From the NCBI RefSeq assembly GCF_901933205.1, contig NC_044574.1, positions 22,181,733 to 22,245,732 of the forward strand: 64,000 nt of DNA, written 5' to 3'. The position numbers and the translations under genes are program-made. Numbering within the stretch: the first letter of the stretch is position 1; each line of letters begins with the position of its first letter. This stretch comes from Camarhynchus parvulus. Lineage: Eukaryota > Chordata > Aves > Passeriformes > Thraupidae. The notes beneath the pieces are model-generated. The model saw only the letters and a list, made by a program, of their open reading frames with translations, ran no database searches and was not told where the DNA came from. Below are positions 52,101-59,060 of the stretch, piece after piece.

Positions 52101-53199
52101 TAAGGACCCACTGTTCTAAAATTTCCCTTTACACTCTCATTTTTGCTTTTAAAGTACATTGAAGTTTAATCCTTCTTCAGTTAATCTGGCAACATTCATA
52201 TCAGATCCAGTGTATTTACAGCACATATTAAAAAAATCAACACAAAAAAAAATAGACATAAAAAAATACTCAAGAAACCCTAACCTGTAAGTTCTACCAT
52301 GACAGGAATTTCTCATTAGTACCAAAGAGCAATTACCTTGATGAAGGTGGAACTTTACTTGATTCAGGAATTTCTGGTACAGGTCGATGCCTTAAGATAA
52401 AAGATCGGCTTGCTCTTGGAAATACTTTCATGCAGTTTAGCATACAGGAATCATATAAGTCATTGTCTTTCATTTCTCCTTTAAACTTAAAGAATGGAGA
52501 ATCTGGTTTTCTATCAGATAAATCACCCTCATCTGCAAGCCTCTGCTGTTTGTTTTCCTTGCATTTTGTCTCACATGAACGAACAAATGAAGGAGGATCA
52601 CGGAACACCAAAGGGCCAATCAAGTGCTCATCAGCTTGGTATGCAGCAGCTTCTGTCAGTGAGGCATCTTGCTGAGTATTCATGTTGGTATTTCTGTTTT
52701 GACTGACAGCTTTTTGTATGCTGTTTGAATTCTGGTATAAACTAGAAAAATCCAAATTTGTAAAGTTATCATTATTTGCCTCCATTGAGTTTTGCTCTGC
52801 AAGTTCAAACTTTTCCTTCTTGACGTAAGATTTTTTAAGAAGTTGTTCTGATGATGTTACAGGTAGCAAGCCAGTCTGATCTACACTTGAATTGCTTACA
52901 GGATACTCTTGATCTGAGGATGAATATTGCTTCTCTTCCAAACCTTTCAAGTCTTTGAATTTTAAATTTTCATGGAAAAGAGAATTTCCTTGAATTTCCA
53001 AAAGACTGTCTAACTGCTTAAGAATCCTTCTGCGATGCCCTGTAGGCAACACTCCCATTTGCTGAAGCACGCTGTTACTGATTCCCACACAATCTGTCAC
53101 TGTGTTATAGCCATATTTTTTAAAGTTAGGAAGATACTGTGCAAGGTTAATGTTGACCAAAAATTCTTCAATATCAGAGCCATTGCCTGTGGATGACAT
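1070..53199 (-). CDS. ARAP2: ARAP2 coding region, joined exons 2-9 (N-terminal ~616 residues)
   Basis: Coding pieces in minus-strand order are 53199-52359, 45107-45028, 40488-40406, 39620-39264, 36298-36229, 30438-30318, 27655-27474 and 1185-1070. They total 1850 nt, or 616 codons plus 2 nt, and stay open across every junction. Approximate domain layout: SAM at residues 8-72; a low-complexity linker rich in Ser, Gln, Asn and Lys at 73-440; PH1 at about 441-535 with the conserved helix Trp at 523; PH2 from about 549 onward and unfinished. The start at 53199 is chosen because the next residues begin like mammalian ARAP2 and position -3 is G. An in-frame ATG at 53232 has T at -3. No catalytic GAP residues fall in this window. 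Confidence 0.92.
6382..6404. repeat. GACA/GATA microsatellite
   Basis: Two CAGA/GACA units pass into about four GATA units, a short tetranucleotide repeat in intron 8. Confidence 0.8.
17817..17850. repeat. 17-bp tandem duplication
   Basis: Two adjacent 17-bp units, GAAAAGTATAGAATTCA and GAAAAGTATACAATTCA, differ at one base. A more diverged related unit lies at about 17780-17795. It sits about 130 bp before the LTR. Confidence 0.75.
17982..18520 (+). mobile_element. LTR of a gammaretrovirus-like endogenous retrovirus
   Basis: A 539-bp block of base composition unlike its surroundings. It opens with TGTTGTGG and closes CCACTACAACG, an imperfect inverted terminal repeat. U3 has two copies of a TTAATTGGTT-type motif (near 18106 and 18156) and a further GATTGGTTC (18244), likely enhancer or CCAAT-type repeats. 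A TTTAAAA box lies at about 18359 and an AATAAA signal at about 18420. It is directly followed by TGGGGGCTC, the start of a proline-tRNA-type primer-binding site. No coding part of the provirus remains. It lies antisense to ARAP2. Confidence 0.78.
18521..18649 (+). mobile_element. Endogenous retrovirus primer-binding remnant and structured leader
   Basis: The first nine bases, TGGGGGCTC, match the beginning of the proline-tRNA primer-binding site used by many gammaretroviruses; the rest is diverged. The following leader has three successive perfect inverted repeats: 11-bp arms at 18536-18546 and 18570-18580, 6-bp arms around AGT at 18591-18605, and 6-bp arms at 18611-18616 and 18626-18631. 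The element is cut at about 18650, where the CR1 begins. No gag or other reading frame is present. Confidence 0.6.
18650..19930 (+). mobile_element. CR1 LINE, 5'-truncated, with dead reverse transcriptase
   Basis: About 1.28 kb of a non-LTR retrotransposon of the avian CR1 family. A degenerate reverse transcriptase fragment is readable at about 18912-19238, with [14 protein letters not shown] (RT motif 4 region) and [10 protein letters not shown], where the catalytic F-A-D-D box has become F-E-D-D. Frame breaks occur before and after. The 3' part shows the standard CR1 end, with the CTTTGAGGTCCCTTCCAACA stretch near 19880 and the terminal ATTCTA-type repeats near 19915. It is not functional. 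The antisense open frame at 19232-19909 is a by-product of the 3' region. It lies antisense to ARAP2. Confidence 0.93.
22826..22936 (-). mobile_element. CR1 LINE 3'-end fragment
   Basis: On the plus strand it begins TAGTATCACAGAATGGTCTG, followed by the GGGGACCTTTAAAAATTATCTA stretch at about 22853-22874 and GATCAGGTTGCTCAAA near the end. This is the reverse complement of the CR1 3' terminus, including the region that ends main copies. About 110 bp, 5'-truncated and diverged. It lies in the same sense as ARAP2. Confidence 0.85.
24421..24436 (-). promoter_or_regulatory. Candidate CTCF motif
   Basis: On the minus strand, CCATTAGAGGGCGC matches the CTCF core consensus (CCA-S-Y-AG-R-K-GGC-R) at all but the fourth position. 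It lies in a patch without recognisable repeat. Occupancy is unknown. Confidence 0.3.
26007..26403 (-). mobile_element. Truncated avian LTR-like repeat
   Basis: The plus-strand sequence starts TGTGGTGGGTTGACCC, the reverse of a family end that closes CCCACCACA. It continues through segments I recognise from a common bird repeat: ACTCACCAATTACTGTCAC, a CCCCCACCCCTCCC block, and CTCATCACAC followed by TCTCTGCTGCTCC. Read on the minus strand it has an AATAAA signal near 26200. It stops abruptly near 26403, where longer family members continue, so the far end is missing. Family name not certain. It has no coding capacity and lies in the same sense as ARAP2. Confidence 0.75.
27474..27655 (-). CDS. 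ARAP2: ARAP2 exon 8: PH1 C-terminal helix and start of PH2
   Basis: A 182-nt exon; acceptor TTTCTTATTTAG, donor GTACAT. The codon split with exon 7 gives Glu 518, then ERNDW, whose Trp 523 is the invariant residue of the PH C-terminal helix. A 20-25 residue Ser/Asn-rich spacer follows. VTPEK then begins PH2, with [13 protein letters not shown] and VWICKNEQ (to residue 578). It enters at phase 1 and leaves at phase 0. One exon thus joins the end of one PH domain to the start of the next, as in mammalian ARAP2. Confidence 0.96.
27656..30317 (-). other. ARAP2: Intron 7 of ARAP2
   Basis: About 2.7 kb of AT-rich sequence. The one standout is a G-rich polypurine tract at 28450-28484 on the plus strand, which could form a quadruplex. 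No transposable element recognised. Confidence 0.65.
28450..28484 (+). other. G-rich polypurine tract, possible G-quadruplex
   Basis: Five runs of three or more G on the plus strand, separated by loops of 2, 9, 5 and 1 nt, within an almost pure purine stretch. The plus strand is the template strand for ARAP2. Folding is inference from the motif only. Confidence 0.4.
30318..30438 (-). CDS. ARAP2: ARAP2 exon 7: PH1 middle strands
   Basis: A 121-nt exon; acceptor TTTTTATTACAG, donor GTAAGC. It encodes residues 478-517, including [15 protein letters not shown] and NKFEVVT with RTFVFRV, nearly identical to mammalian ARAP2. These are PH1 beta strands 4-7. It enters at phase 0 and leaves at phase 1. 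Confidence 0.96.
31039..31588 (+). mobile_element. LTR of avian ERVL-type endogenous retrovirus
   Basis: The start resembles the family's TGTGGTGGTTTTGGCTGGGAT end, and the close contains GTTAAACCACAA. In between are a TATATAAAG box near 31310, about 270 nt in, and a T-rich pre-U5 segment with CTCAACCCAC near 31490, in the order expected for this LTR. I recognise it from other bird genomes. It is better preserved than the 40.8 kb copy. No internal retroviral sequence is attached, so it is probably a solo LTR. I could not find a matching target duplication. It lies antisense to ARAP2. Confidence 0.82.
35459..35474. repeat. Poly-A tract
   Basis: An uninterrupted A run of about 15 bases inside intron 6. 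No retroposon body is recognisable on its 5' side. Confidence 0.7.
36229..36298 (-). CDS. ARAP2: ARAP2 exon 6: PH1 beta strands
   Basis: A 70-nt exon with acceptor TTGATTCACAG and donor GTAAGA. It completes a Gly codon and adds [11 protein letters not shown] followed by ISYYNNEK (residues 454-477), close to identical to mammalian ARAP2. This is the basic beta1-beta2 loop and beta2-beta3 of PH1, the region through which PH domains contact phosphoinositide head groups. It enters at phase 2 and leaves at phase 0. Confidence 0.95.
36299..39263 (-). other. ARAP2: Intron 5 of ARAP2
   Basis: About 3.0 kb, AT-rich, with an A run near 37768 and an alternating TA patch near 38153-38176. No recognisable repeat family or RNA gene. 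Confidence 0.65.
39264..39620 (-). CDS. ARAP2: ARAP2 exon 5: linker and start of PH1
   Basis: A 357-nt exon: 1 nt completing a codon, 118 codons, then 2 nt. The first part is a Ser/Glu-rich linker with [11 protein letters not shown], matching SESEYSTVEE of the mammalian protein, then a basic tract of six Lys (coding A9 run at 39474-39482). The 3' part, ITPYACFYG then [14 protein letters not shown], is the conserved entry into PH domain 1 (beta1 and the beta1-beta2 loop). The donor is GTATGG at 39263. Read-through into the intron quickly leaves homology, confirming the border. The YSTV tyrosine sits in an acidic context of the kind tyrosine kinases favour; that is inference. Confidence 0.95.
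39621..40405 (-). other. ARAP2: Intron 4 of ARAP2
   Basis: A short intron (785 nt) with clear acceptor (TTTTTCTTTCCAG). It contains nothing recognisable beyond AT-rich sequence. Confidence 0.8.
40406..40488 (-). CDS. ARAP2: ARAP2 exon 4 (83 nt, linker)
   Basis: A good acceptor (TTTCTTTTCTAG) is followed by 27 codons plus 2 nt, ending at a donor GTATTA. The peptide begins ELHGNEFL, aligning with a KNEFL block of the mammalian linker, and is acidic toward its end. It enters at phase 0 and leaves at phase 2. This fits exon 3 (frame ending at phase 0) and exon 5 (which supplies the third base of a Cys codon). The donor is weaker than most, but the phase agreement on both sides is strong support. 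Confidence 0.87.
40489..45027 (-). other. ARAP2: Intron 3 of ARAP2
   Basis: A 4.5 kb intron carrying an ERVL-type LTR at 40763-41187 (described separately), a 13-base A run near 41985 and otherwise unremarkable AT-rich sequence. Small open frames in it show no protein family resemblance and have no paired splice sites in phase. Confidence 0.6.
40763..41187 (+). mobile_element. Solo LTR, avian ERVL-type, with 5-bp target duplication
   Basis: The element opens with a diverged form of the avian ERVL LTR start (TGCTGGTTTTGGCAGGGATA region) and closes with GGGGTTAAACCACAACA, the typical 3' end of that family. It is flanked by a perfect 5-bp direct repeat, ACTGA, at 40758-40762 and 41188-41192, the duplication size expected for ERVL. 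It is diverged and internally shortened relative to the related copy at 31.0 kb. It has no coding capacity. Its transcriptional sense is opposite to ARAP2. Confidence 0.85.
45028..45107 (-). CDS. ARAP2: ARAP2 exon 3 (80 nt, linker)
   Basis: The acceptor is TTTGCTTTAAG (weak, interrupted pyrimidine tract) and the donor is an intact GTAAGT. Read with two leading bases, the exon gives 26 codons ending at phase 0, including ISPYGETF, which matches a block in the mammalian ARAP2 linker, and it joins exon 4 in frame. Read with one leading base, its first residues (YFRGRK-AT) also resemble mammalian ARAP2, but this frame stops at 45049-45047. Both frames thus carry homology, as expected if an indel of about 56 nt relative to mammals fell inside the exon. 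The linker has no known fold. Confidence 0.85.
47884..47953. repeat. CAAA-type and CA microsatellites
   Basis: About six AAAC/CAAA units run into an A tract, followed after a short gap by about six CA units at 47942-47953. This is an ordinary length-variable intronic microsatellite cluster, possibly the remains of a poly-A tail, though no attached retroposon is visible. Confidence 0.8.
52335..52358 (-). promoter_or_regulatory. ARAP2: Two competing exon 2 splice donors 22 nt apart
   Basis: The proximal donor has exon end 52359 with context TCAA then GTAAAG. The distal donor has exon end 52337 with context CAAG then GTAATT. The distal site fits the consensus at the exon side better. Only the proximal site leaves phase 1, which matches exon 3 read in the frame that continues into exon 4. 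Using the distal site gives phase 2 and a TGA at 45049-45047 in exon 3, after about 307 codons. Confidence 0.7.
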
Positions 53200-53372
53200 G
53201 ACTTCATTCCATATATTGCCCCACACAGTCATGTAGAAATAGTCAGGTTGCGTGCATGTTCACTAGCAAGAAAACTCTCTTGAATTTGGTGTCCACCAGC
53301 CAGCAGAAAATATCCGTTTCCTCAAAACACCTCTTCAAGTTTCCTCAGTTCAAACTGATTTTTTTTTAAAGA
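52359..53372 (-). CDS. ARAP2: ARAP2 exon 2: 5' UTR end, start codon, SAM domain
   Basis: The acceptor at 53373-53374 follows a clear pyrimidine tract. There are 173 nt of UTR, then ATG at 53199-53197. The protein opens with a SAM domain (about residues 8-72) containing the block [12 protein letters not shown] at about 52-63, as in ARAP2. In ARAP family members the SAM domain mediates protein partnering; ARAP3 binds SHIP2 this way. After a poorly conserved Ser/Gln/Asn-rich stretch come two conserved islands: SPFFKF-x-GEM with NDLY, and [15 protein letters not shown] at about 265-278. The coding part is 841 nt (280 codons plus 1) if it ends at the donor GTAAAG (52358). The frame also stays open to a second donor at 52336. 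Confidence 0.93.
53243..53257 (-). promoter_or_regulatory. Short upstream ORF in ARAP2 exon 2
   Basis: In the 5' UTR the minus strand has ATG at 53257-53255 followed by three sense codons and a TGA at 53245-53243. It sits 43 nt before the main start codon and a few bases before an alternative in-frame ATG (53232). Such a minimal uORF could modestly dampen or redirect initiation; this is inference. No other ATG is present in the exon 2 part of the UTR. Confidence 0.4.
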
Positions 53373-56300
53373 CTGCAAACATATGGAAAAGAAAAAGGAC
53401 ATTAAAAAAATTCTCACCTGAACCTCAGAATTACCTTGAATAAAATTGTGACAGACTCCCTGTCAGCTGAATAGTAATATTTTTTAATTGTTTGTATACA
53501 ATAATTTCAACAAGGGTAAACCTATCCTTTTATCTTAGCCTATATAAAGAAAATAGCAAAATCAAAGTCTCAGCACAAGTAATACAGACTTAAAACACAT
53601 ATTCCTAGTAGTTAAACATTAAGATGAACAGTTAAGAGATGAACCACTTATCTACACACACATTTGTATTACACAGTACTTGGCTATCAGGGAGAGAAAG
53701 AGTTATCCAAGACCACAACTGGAGCCTAAAACTTTCCTATTTCCACACTAGCACCAATTAATTATGGAATAGGGCTTCTACTCCCTTATCTTCCAATCTC
53801 AAAATCTTTTTAACATACAAACACACCTGCAAAGGAACAAAGGAAAAATGACTGTCTAGAGCATTCCATGTGAAATGTGCATTCAAGCCCTGTCCAGCTG
53901 AGAACCCAACTGAACAAGTACTATCGTCAATAACATAGTTTTCAACAGTAGAGCCAGCCCTTCAAACAAACTGCAGGAATACAGGAAACAGGTAACCACC
54001 AGCATCCCAACTCTGAAAGGAAGCTTTCCCTTGGCCACAAAGAGAACAGGCATGACCCCATAGGCAAGTTCTGGTTGTTCATAAGTTTTTCCTTAATGTT
54101 TTCCAACTCAGCTCTTACACGCCAGATGCCATCTGTTTGAATTATTCTTTCTTTCAGGGCCATATCTAAATTCACAATTTACAAAATCCAGATGCTACTG
54201 TTCTGAAGGTGTTTGAAACAACCCAAAACAGTATTTCTTCAAAGAAGGTTTAAGATCAGCAACACTCAACAGGTTTTTCACCTCTCTCTTTCTGTATAAA
54301 GAGTAATTTGGCCTTGGGGAAATTTGCTGACTGTAACAGCTGTCCTGGCATGCAGGTACTAGCCTTAAGCAGCCTGGAAAAGAAAGAACAGCTTCAGTGG
54401 AACAGCATTAAGATTTAAGTAGCATTTAGAAAGAGGAGAAATCTTATGACCAGAATTTGTCTGTGGTAGTAGGCATCAATACCTAATTCTTCAAAGTATT
54501 TCATGACAAAAAATGCAGCACTTATGCTCTACAATTTAAGCCTAAAACATTGCCTACATTTTCACTGTACCAATTGCTATAACTGTTCCTTTATTTAAAA
54601 TAAATCATTGGATTCTTTCTAGTCTCCAGCTTCATTTTTCTGGATATATTTTTATCAGCTTCGATCACTACCCACAATTCTCAGAAGTGACTTATCTTGA
54701 ATATTAAATTGATACAATTAAAACCTTTTAGACAGACAACTCTATAGGTCAATCAGATATCAGCCTCTCAAGAGAGATTAACATTATTACCGAATTAACC
54801 CTCAATTAAAGATTCCCAAGTCATTTAAATTCAAAAAGCTTTGGATTGATCTGAACAGATTAACAATCCACTTTTGCATTTACTTTTTTCCCATCCTAAA
54901 CTGCATGCTTATATAAATTTCCATCATTCCTTTAAAATTTTGAAAATTCAGCATTTCCTCAGAATTTTCATGGCAGCCTCTAGTCATAAGGGATAAAATT
55001 CAACAGTATGGTCTCCACCCATCTCTGAACCCTGAAAAATGTAAGTGTATACCCTCTTAACTAGATGAGTACATATTCTCAGATTCTGAGTACAGAATGA
55101 AGAAAAAATAGTACAGAAATTAATTACCAGGGAAAAAAATATCAGGCAGGTACTGTTTGGGACAGAAAATAGTCTTTCAGATACCCAGTAATTAAAAAAC
55201 ACAATCAAACAGACTACAAACAAAAGGGGAAAAAAAAAAAAGCAAACAAAACCACCAAAAAGCAACAATCAAAGCACACACATATTCGAGTATATAAAAC
55301 CCCTACAGCATTAGCATATCAGTCTAAGGCTTGTAAAGTTGCAGTTGCAGCTGGTTATGTCAGCCATTTCCACCTTCCTTGACAGTTCTGGGTTTCATGA
55401 TAGCATTTGGCTACTTTTTCCCTAAGGTGTTAGTGTTCATTTTCAGACAGTATCATCTTCTCAATCCTTCCACCTTTCATAATAACAAAAAAAATGCATC
55501 TGGGAGACTAGCTTTAGCTTTATATTTATAAATAAGTATATATCTGTTATAGATAAACAAAAATATTTATATCCACACATTCTCTCTTCTCTATCGTAAT
55601 ACTGTTTTTTCTACATGCAATAGCTTTGCCTACACCTTATTCCAGAACACCTCCAGTGTTGTTACTTAAGGAACTCAAACAGCCATGTGTTATCAGCTGT
55701 TTGGACTCTAACCCATCTTTGTATAAACCACATACCAATGCAAAGAGATACCTAGCAGAGAACAAGCTGTGTCCAAATCTATAAGAAGGATTACGTTTTG
55801 CTGTGTATTTTATGAACAAAGCATGCAGCAGAGGAAGGAAGGAACTGCTTGCTGAGAAGACATTTTGACCACAAAATGCCAACAGTGATGCAAGATAAAG
55901 CCCAAGCCACTTTCTGTTTCTGTAGCTGTCTATGGCAGAAGCTATCAGTGCATCCATCAAGATTTCTGAAGACATGCTATAGATCTGGCCTAGCTATGCC
56001 ACTGGTTAAATACCACTAAGATCACATTATTTTGTGGGCCTAAGCAAAGGGTTATACCGACAACTGGTTTGGTTTCACTACTTACACAAAGATTAATGTA
56101 ACAAACAGCTAAACAAATCTACACACACTGCTGAGTGTTTCGCAGGCTAGAACATAAATATGCAATCATTTCTTAAAACGTTTTATAAGGTTTGAACTCA
56201 AGAATGCAGAACTCAAGGACCACCTTATTCAATACATTACTCTATTTTGATATGATTGCTATCAATTTAAAAAATAATTTAATCTCCTCCTTAGCTTTGA

Positions 56301-58538
56301 TTACAAAGTCATTTATAATAAACCCTAAAGAATGTACAGTATTAGAAATGGAGTGGCATATACATATTTGTACAAATACATTCATTCTCTTTCACATCCA
56401 TATTTCTACCACCACAAATTCAGCATTTGTAAACAACATTAGTGCACATGGCTGCATACACTCCATAAAACAAATCTCCTCTCAGAAGCAAGGCAAAACA
56501 GATTTTTCCTACTTATAAATAAATAGGAAAAAAAACCAAAAACAACAAAAAAAACGCCAAACAAACAAAACAAATGCAAGGGGAATTTGAACTTGCTTAA
56601 ATAAAATCGATTCTTGTAATATATTATCTTAAGTAGCGTAACTAAAACAAAAATCACTATTCTCAACATGGTTACTACAAATAGGAAAATGCTATAATGG
56701 CTATTAAAAAAAAAGAAAAACATCAAACTTCTTCGAAGACACCTGAGCATTTCATTTTATCAAAATAGCGACAAAACACCTAAACTGCTAAGTGAAAAAA
56801 GCAATACGAGGAAAACCATTTTGGCTTTTCTTCTAAGAAAAAAGTTTCAGCAGCAGATGAATTGCAATGTGTGTCACATATCTCAAGCCCTTCACAGAAT
56901 CATACAACTTTCTTTCACAGAAGATGTTTTTCACACTTCCTTACAAACTGATTGTTAATTTCTTCCTTTTCCCTTCTTATAGAACGGACTTAGGCAAGGA
57001 GTGGCAAAAAAACTCAAGAGTGGCCTAACAGGTCTTTTCTTTTACTAAAAGTGACAGCTAAATAGTATCATATAAAAATGGCAATTCTAATTCTCAGAAC
57101 CCTTCCTCACATGGAGGGTAAGCACATGTGTCTAGCATTCTGGAAAGCTCTATCTACTAATTTTAAAATTCTTTAATTCTGATTTTTCAAGTTGAAAAGT
57201 CTTGAAGACAAAATTGACTAGAAGACAGACGAGTCTTTGTTGAAGCAAGCAAGCAAAAAAATTTTTAATAATTAAATGTGTGAACAGTAGGTTATAGGTG
57301 AACACAGAAACACTCAAGTGGGACTGGGCTTTTTTTCCTTTTTTTAATATCAGTACAGATACAAGCCTCAAGAAACTGTCAAACCTTTAAAGTTCATGGC
57401 AAGATAACCACACTGTGAGCAATCAGTTCAACAGACACAAGCAAGTTCAGGCTTGCTCCCAACTTCTGCTAAACAACATACTAGATTAATATCCTAATAA
57501 ATACATTAAAAAAAACCAACCAAACAAAAAAAGCCCCAACAAACAGTGCAACAGGTCTTACCATGGAGCAGAACAAAATCTGCAAGTAGTAAATTTCATC
57601 TTCGCATTGCAATTGACTCCACAAAAACTGACAAGATTAACATAGAAAACATTGTAGATTAAAGGTCTTTCCCAAAACCCACATTATACAATCAGCATAT
57701 AGACTGCTTTAAAAAAAAATACTGATTGCGGCAATTGTGATAGAGCTATTGCCTCTACCAATACAAGGAAGTTACTAAGCATAGGTCAACCTAGAGGATA
57801 ATTACAAAATAACTTTAATCACATTCTTTGTCAAACTGTTTCTTTGTTTGTCTTTTCTTTTTTTAATTTCAGAGCACTTGCCTTCTAGAAATAGGTTCAG
57901 CAACTTTCGTTACCTCGGATTCAAACCTCATACTGCAAGAAATTCCAGTGGAACAACTTGCAGAGTTGCTGGAGTAAGGAACGGCATGGCATGAATAAGC
58001 AAACTCAGGGTGGAATTGGAACTTTGGGAAGTTGCAGTGGCAACACTAGGGTGCTGTACCCTTCATTTGTATTCTCCAGCCATTACATACTACAGCTTCT
58101 TTGACTTTCTTAAGTTTTCTCATAAAATTTCCAGGTATATAATGGCAGTTAACATGAGGTCTGTTCATGTCTGCCTTCACAAAAACGACTCATAGAGTAA
58201 ATAAACACACAACACTAAAGCACTGCTCTTTAGCATGACATTTACATACAAATAGTTGAAACAATTGAAGCTACAAGGAAAAGCAACAGCAATACACGCC
58301 TTATTTTCTATCTGCCTACAACTATTTCCATTTCGATCCCAGCTTCGGTACGTGTCGCTCATGTGGGACGTGCCCCGTCCCAGACACCGGGCGCTCTCCG
58401 GCAGCTTTCCAGGGCGGCCGCAGCAGCAGCGCGGGGCTCGCTGCCGGCGGCACCGGAGCCGCAGCATCACCCGCGGCACGGCTGGCCCGGCAGCGGCCAG
58501 AGCTCGCCCAAGCCTCGCACACCCCGCGCCTGCCTTAC
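53373..58538 (-). other. ARAP2: Intron 1 of ARAP2
   Basis: This is a 5.2 kb intron between the CpG-island donor and the exon 2 acceptor (pyrimidine-rich tract ending TTTGCAG). I see no further coding exon and no repeat family I can name; the content is AT-rich with short A and T runs. An additional untranslated first exon cannot be excluded from sequence alone. Confidence 0.6.
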
Positions 58539-59060
58539 CTCTGCCAAAAGCCAGCAGCCCACAGGGACGGGGAGGCAGAAGAAGGAAGCGCAGGGATTCA
58601 GAGTGCTTCAACTTTCAGTTCTCCCTCCGGCTCCCCGCTCGCTCACTTTCTTGCTTGCTTTCTCTCCTTCCTTCCTGCCTGGCTGGCTCCGCACCCCACC
58701 CAACCCCCGCGCTGCTCCCCGGCAGGCCGCGCCCGCGGAGCTCCTTCCCTCCCTCTCTCCGTCCGTCCCTCCCTGCCGCAGGAGGGGCCGCACCTGGGCG
58801 CGCCGGCGGGGCCGCCGCCCTCCGCGCCCAGCTCAGGGCGTTCCGGCCGGGCCACATATTTCCGGAGGAGTCACTCGGAAACCCGCAGGCAGGCTTCGGC
58901 CCGGGGGTGCTGTGTGCCCCGGCGCATCGCTTCACAGGCCTCCCGTGCTGCCCAGCCCGGGCCGGGCAGGCGGCGAGTGTGTCCCTTCCCGCCCGGGCAG
59001 TGAGCGAAGGGCGGCCCGGCGCCACCCCTGTCACCGCGCGGAGGGCAAAGCGCTCCGGCT
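58340..59060 (-). promoter_or_regulatory. ARAP2: CpG-island promoter of ARAP2
   Basis: This is the only strongly GC- and CpG-rich stretch in an otherwise AT-rich window. It contains GC-box-like cores (around 58411 and 58804) and an ETS-type CCGGAA core on the minus strand near 58860. I see no TATA box. This is the usual form of a dispersed-initiation vertebrate promoter. It lies about 5.2 kb upstream of the exon with the ARAP2 start codon and contains a good minus-strand donor at 58538. The exact TSS, and any divergent plus-strand transcript, cannot be read from sequence. Confidence 0.85.
58539..58860 (-). other. ARAP2: Probable non-coding exon 1 (5' UTR) of ARAP2
   Basis: The right part of the CpG island ends, in minus orientation, at a strong donor (AG then GTAAGG, exon end 58539). 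Exon 2 has a strong acceptor but an in-frame stop upstream of its first in-frame ATG, so exon 1 should be 5' UTR. The minus strand here is purine-rich (the plus strand shows CT-rich tracts at about 58620-58690 and 58740-58770). The 5' limit is a guess at the island centre. Confidence 0.6.

Larger units (their letters stand above)
45108..52358 (-). other. ARAP2: Intron 2 of ARAP2
   Basis: About 7.25 kb of AT-rich sequence. It holds simple repeats, including a CAAA-type tract near 47884-47912 with (CA)n just after it, and T/A runs near 49930. I examined a purine-rich stretch at 46063-46093 as a possible missing small exon, but no acceptor/donor pair there has the required length. I found no recognisable transposable element or RNA gene. 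Confidence 0.6.
1..58860 (-). other. ARAP2: ARAP2 gene, 5' portion (left end cut by window)
   Basis: This is the 5' part of ARAP2 on the minus strand, from a CpG-island first exon near 58.5-58.9 kb to an internal PH2 exon at 1070-1185. ARAP2 is known in other vertebrates as a phosphoinositide-dependent Arf6 GTPase-activating protein that also carries a RhoGAP domain and acts at focal adhesions and the actin cytoskeleton. The identity rests on eight coding exons with canonical GT/AG borders whose translations follow the order of the mammalian protein as I recall it: SAM domain, long linker, PH1, start of PH2. The match is closer to ARAP2 than to ARAP1 or ARAP3. The TSS is not defined, so the right boundary is approximate. 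The other domains must lie left of base 1. Confidence 0.95.

Noticed and set aside
55637..55975. 112-codon minus-strand open frame in intron 1
   Set aside because: No family resemblance, no supporting splice sites, and not part of the ARAP2 protein; consistent with chance in 64 kb.
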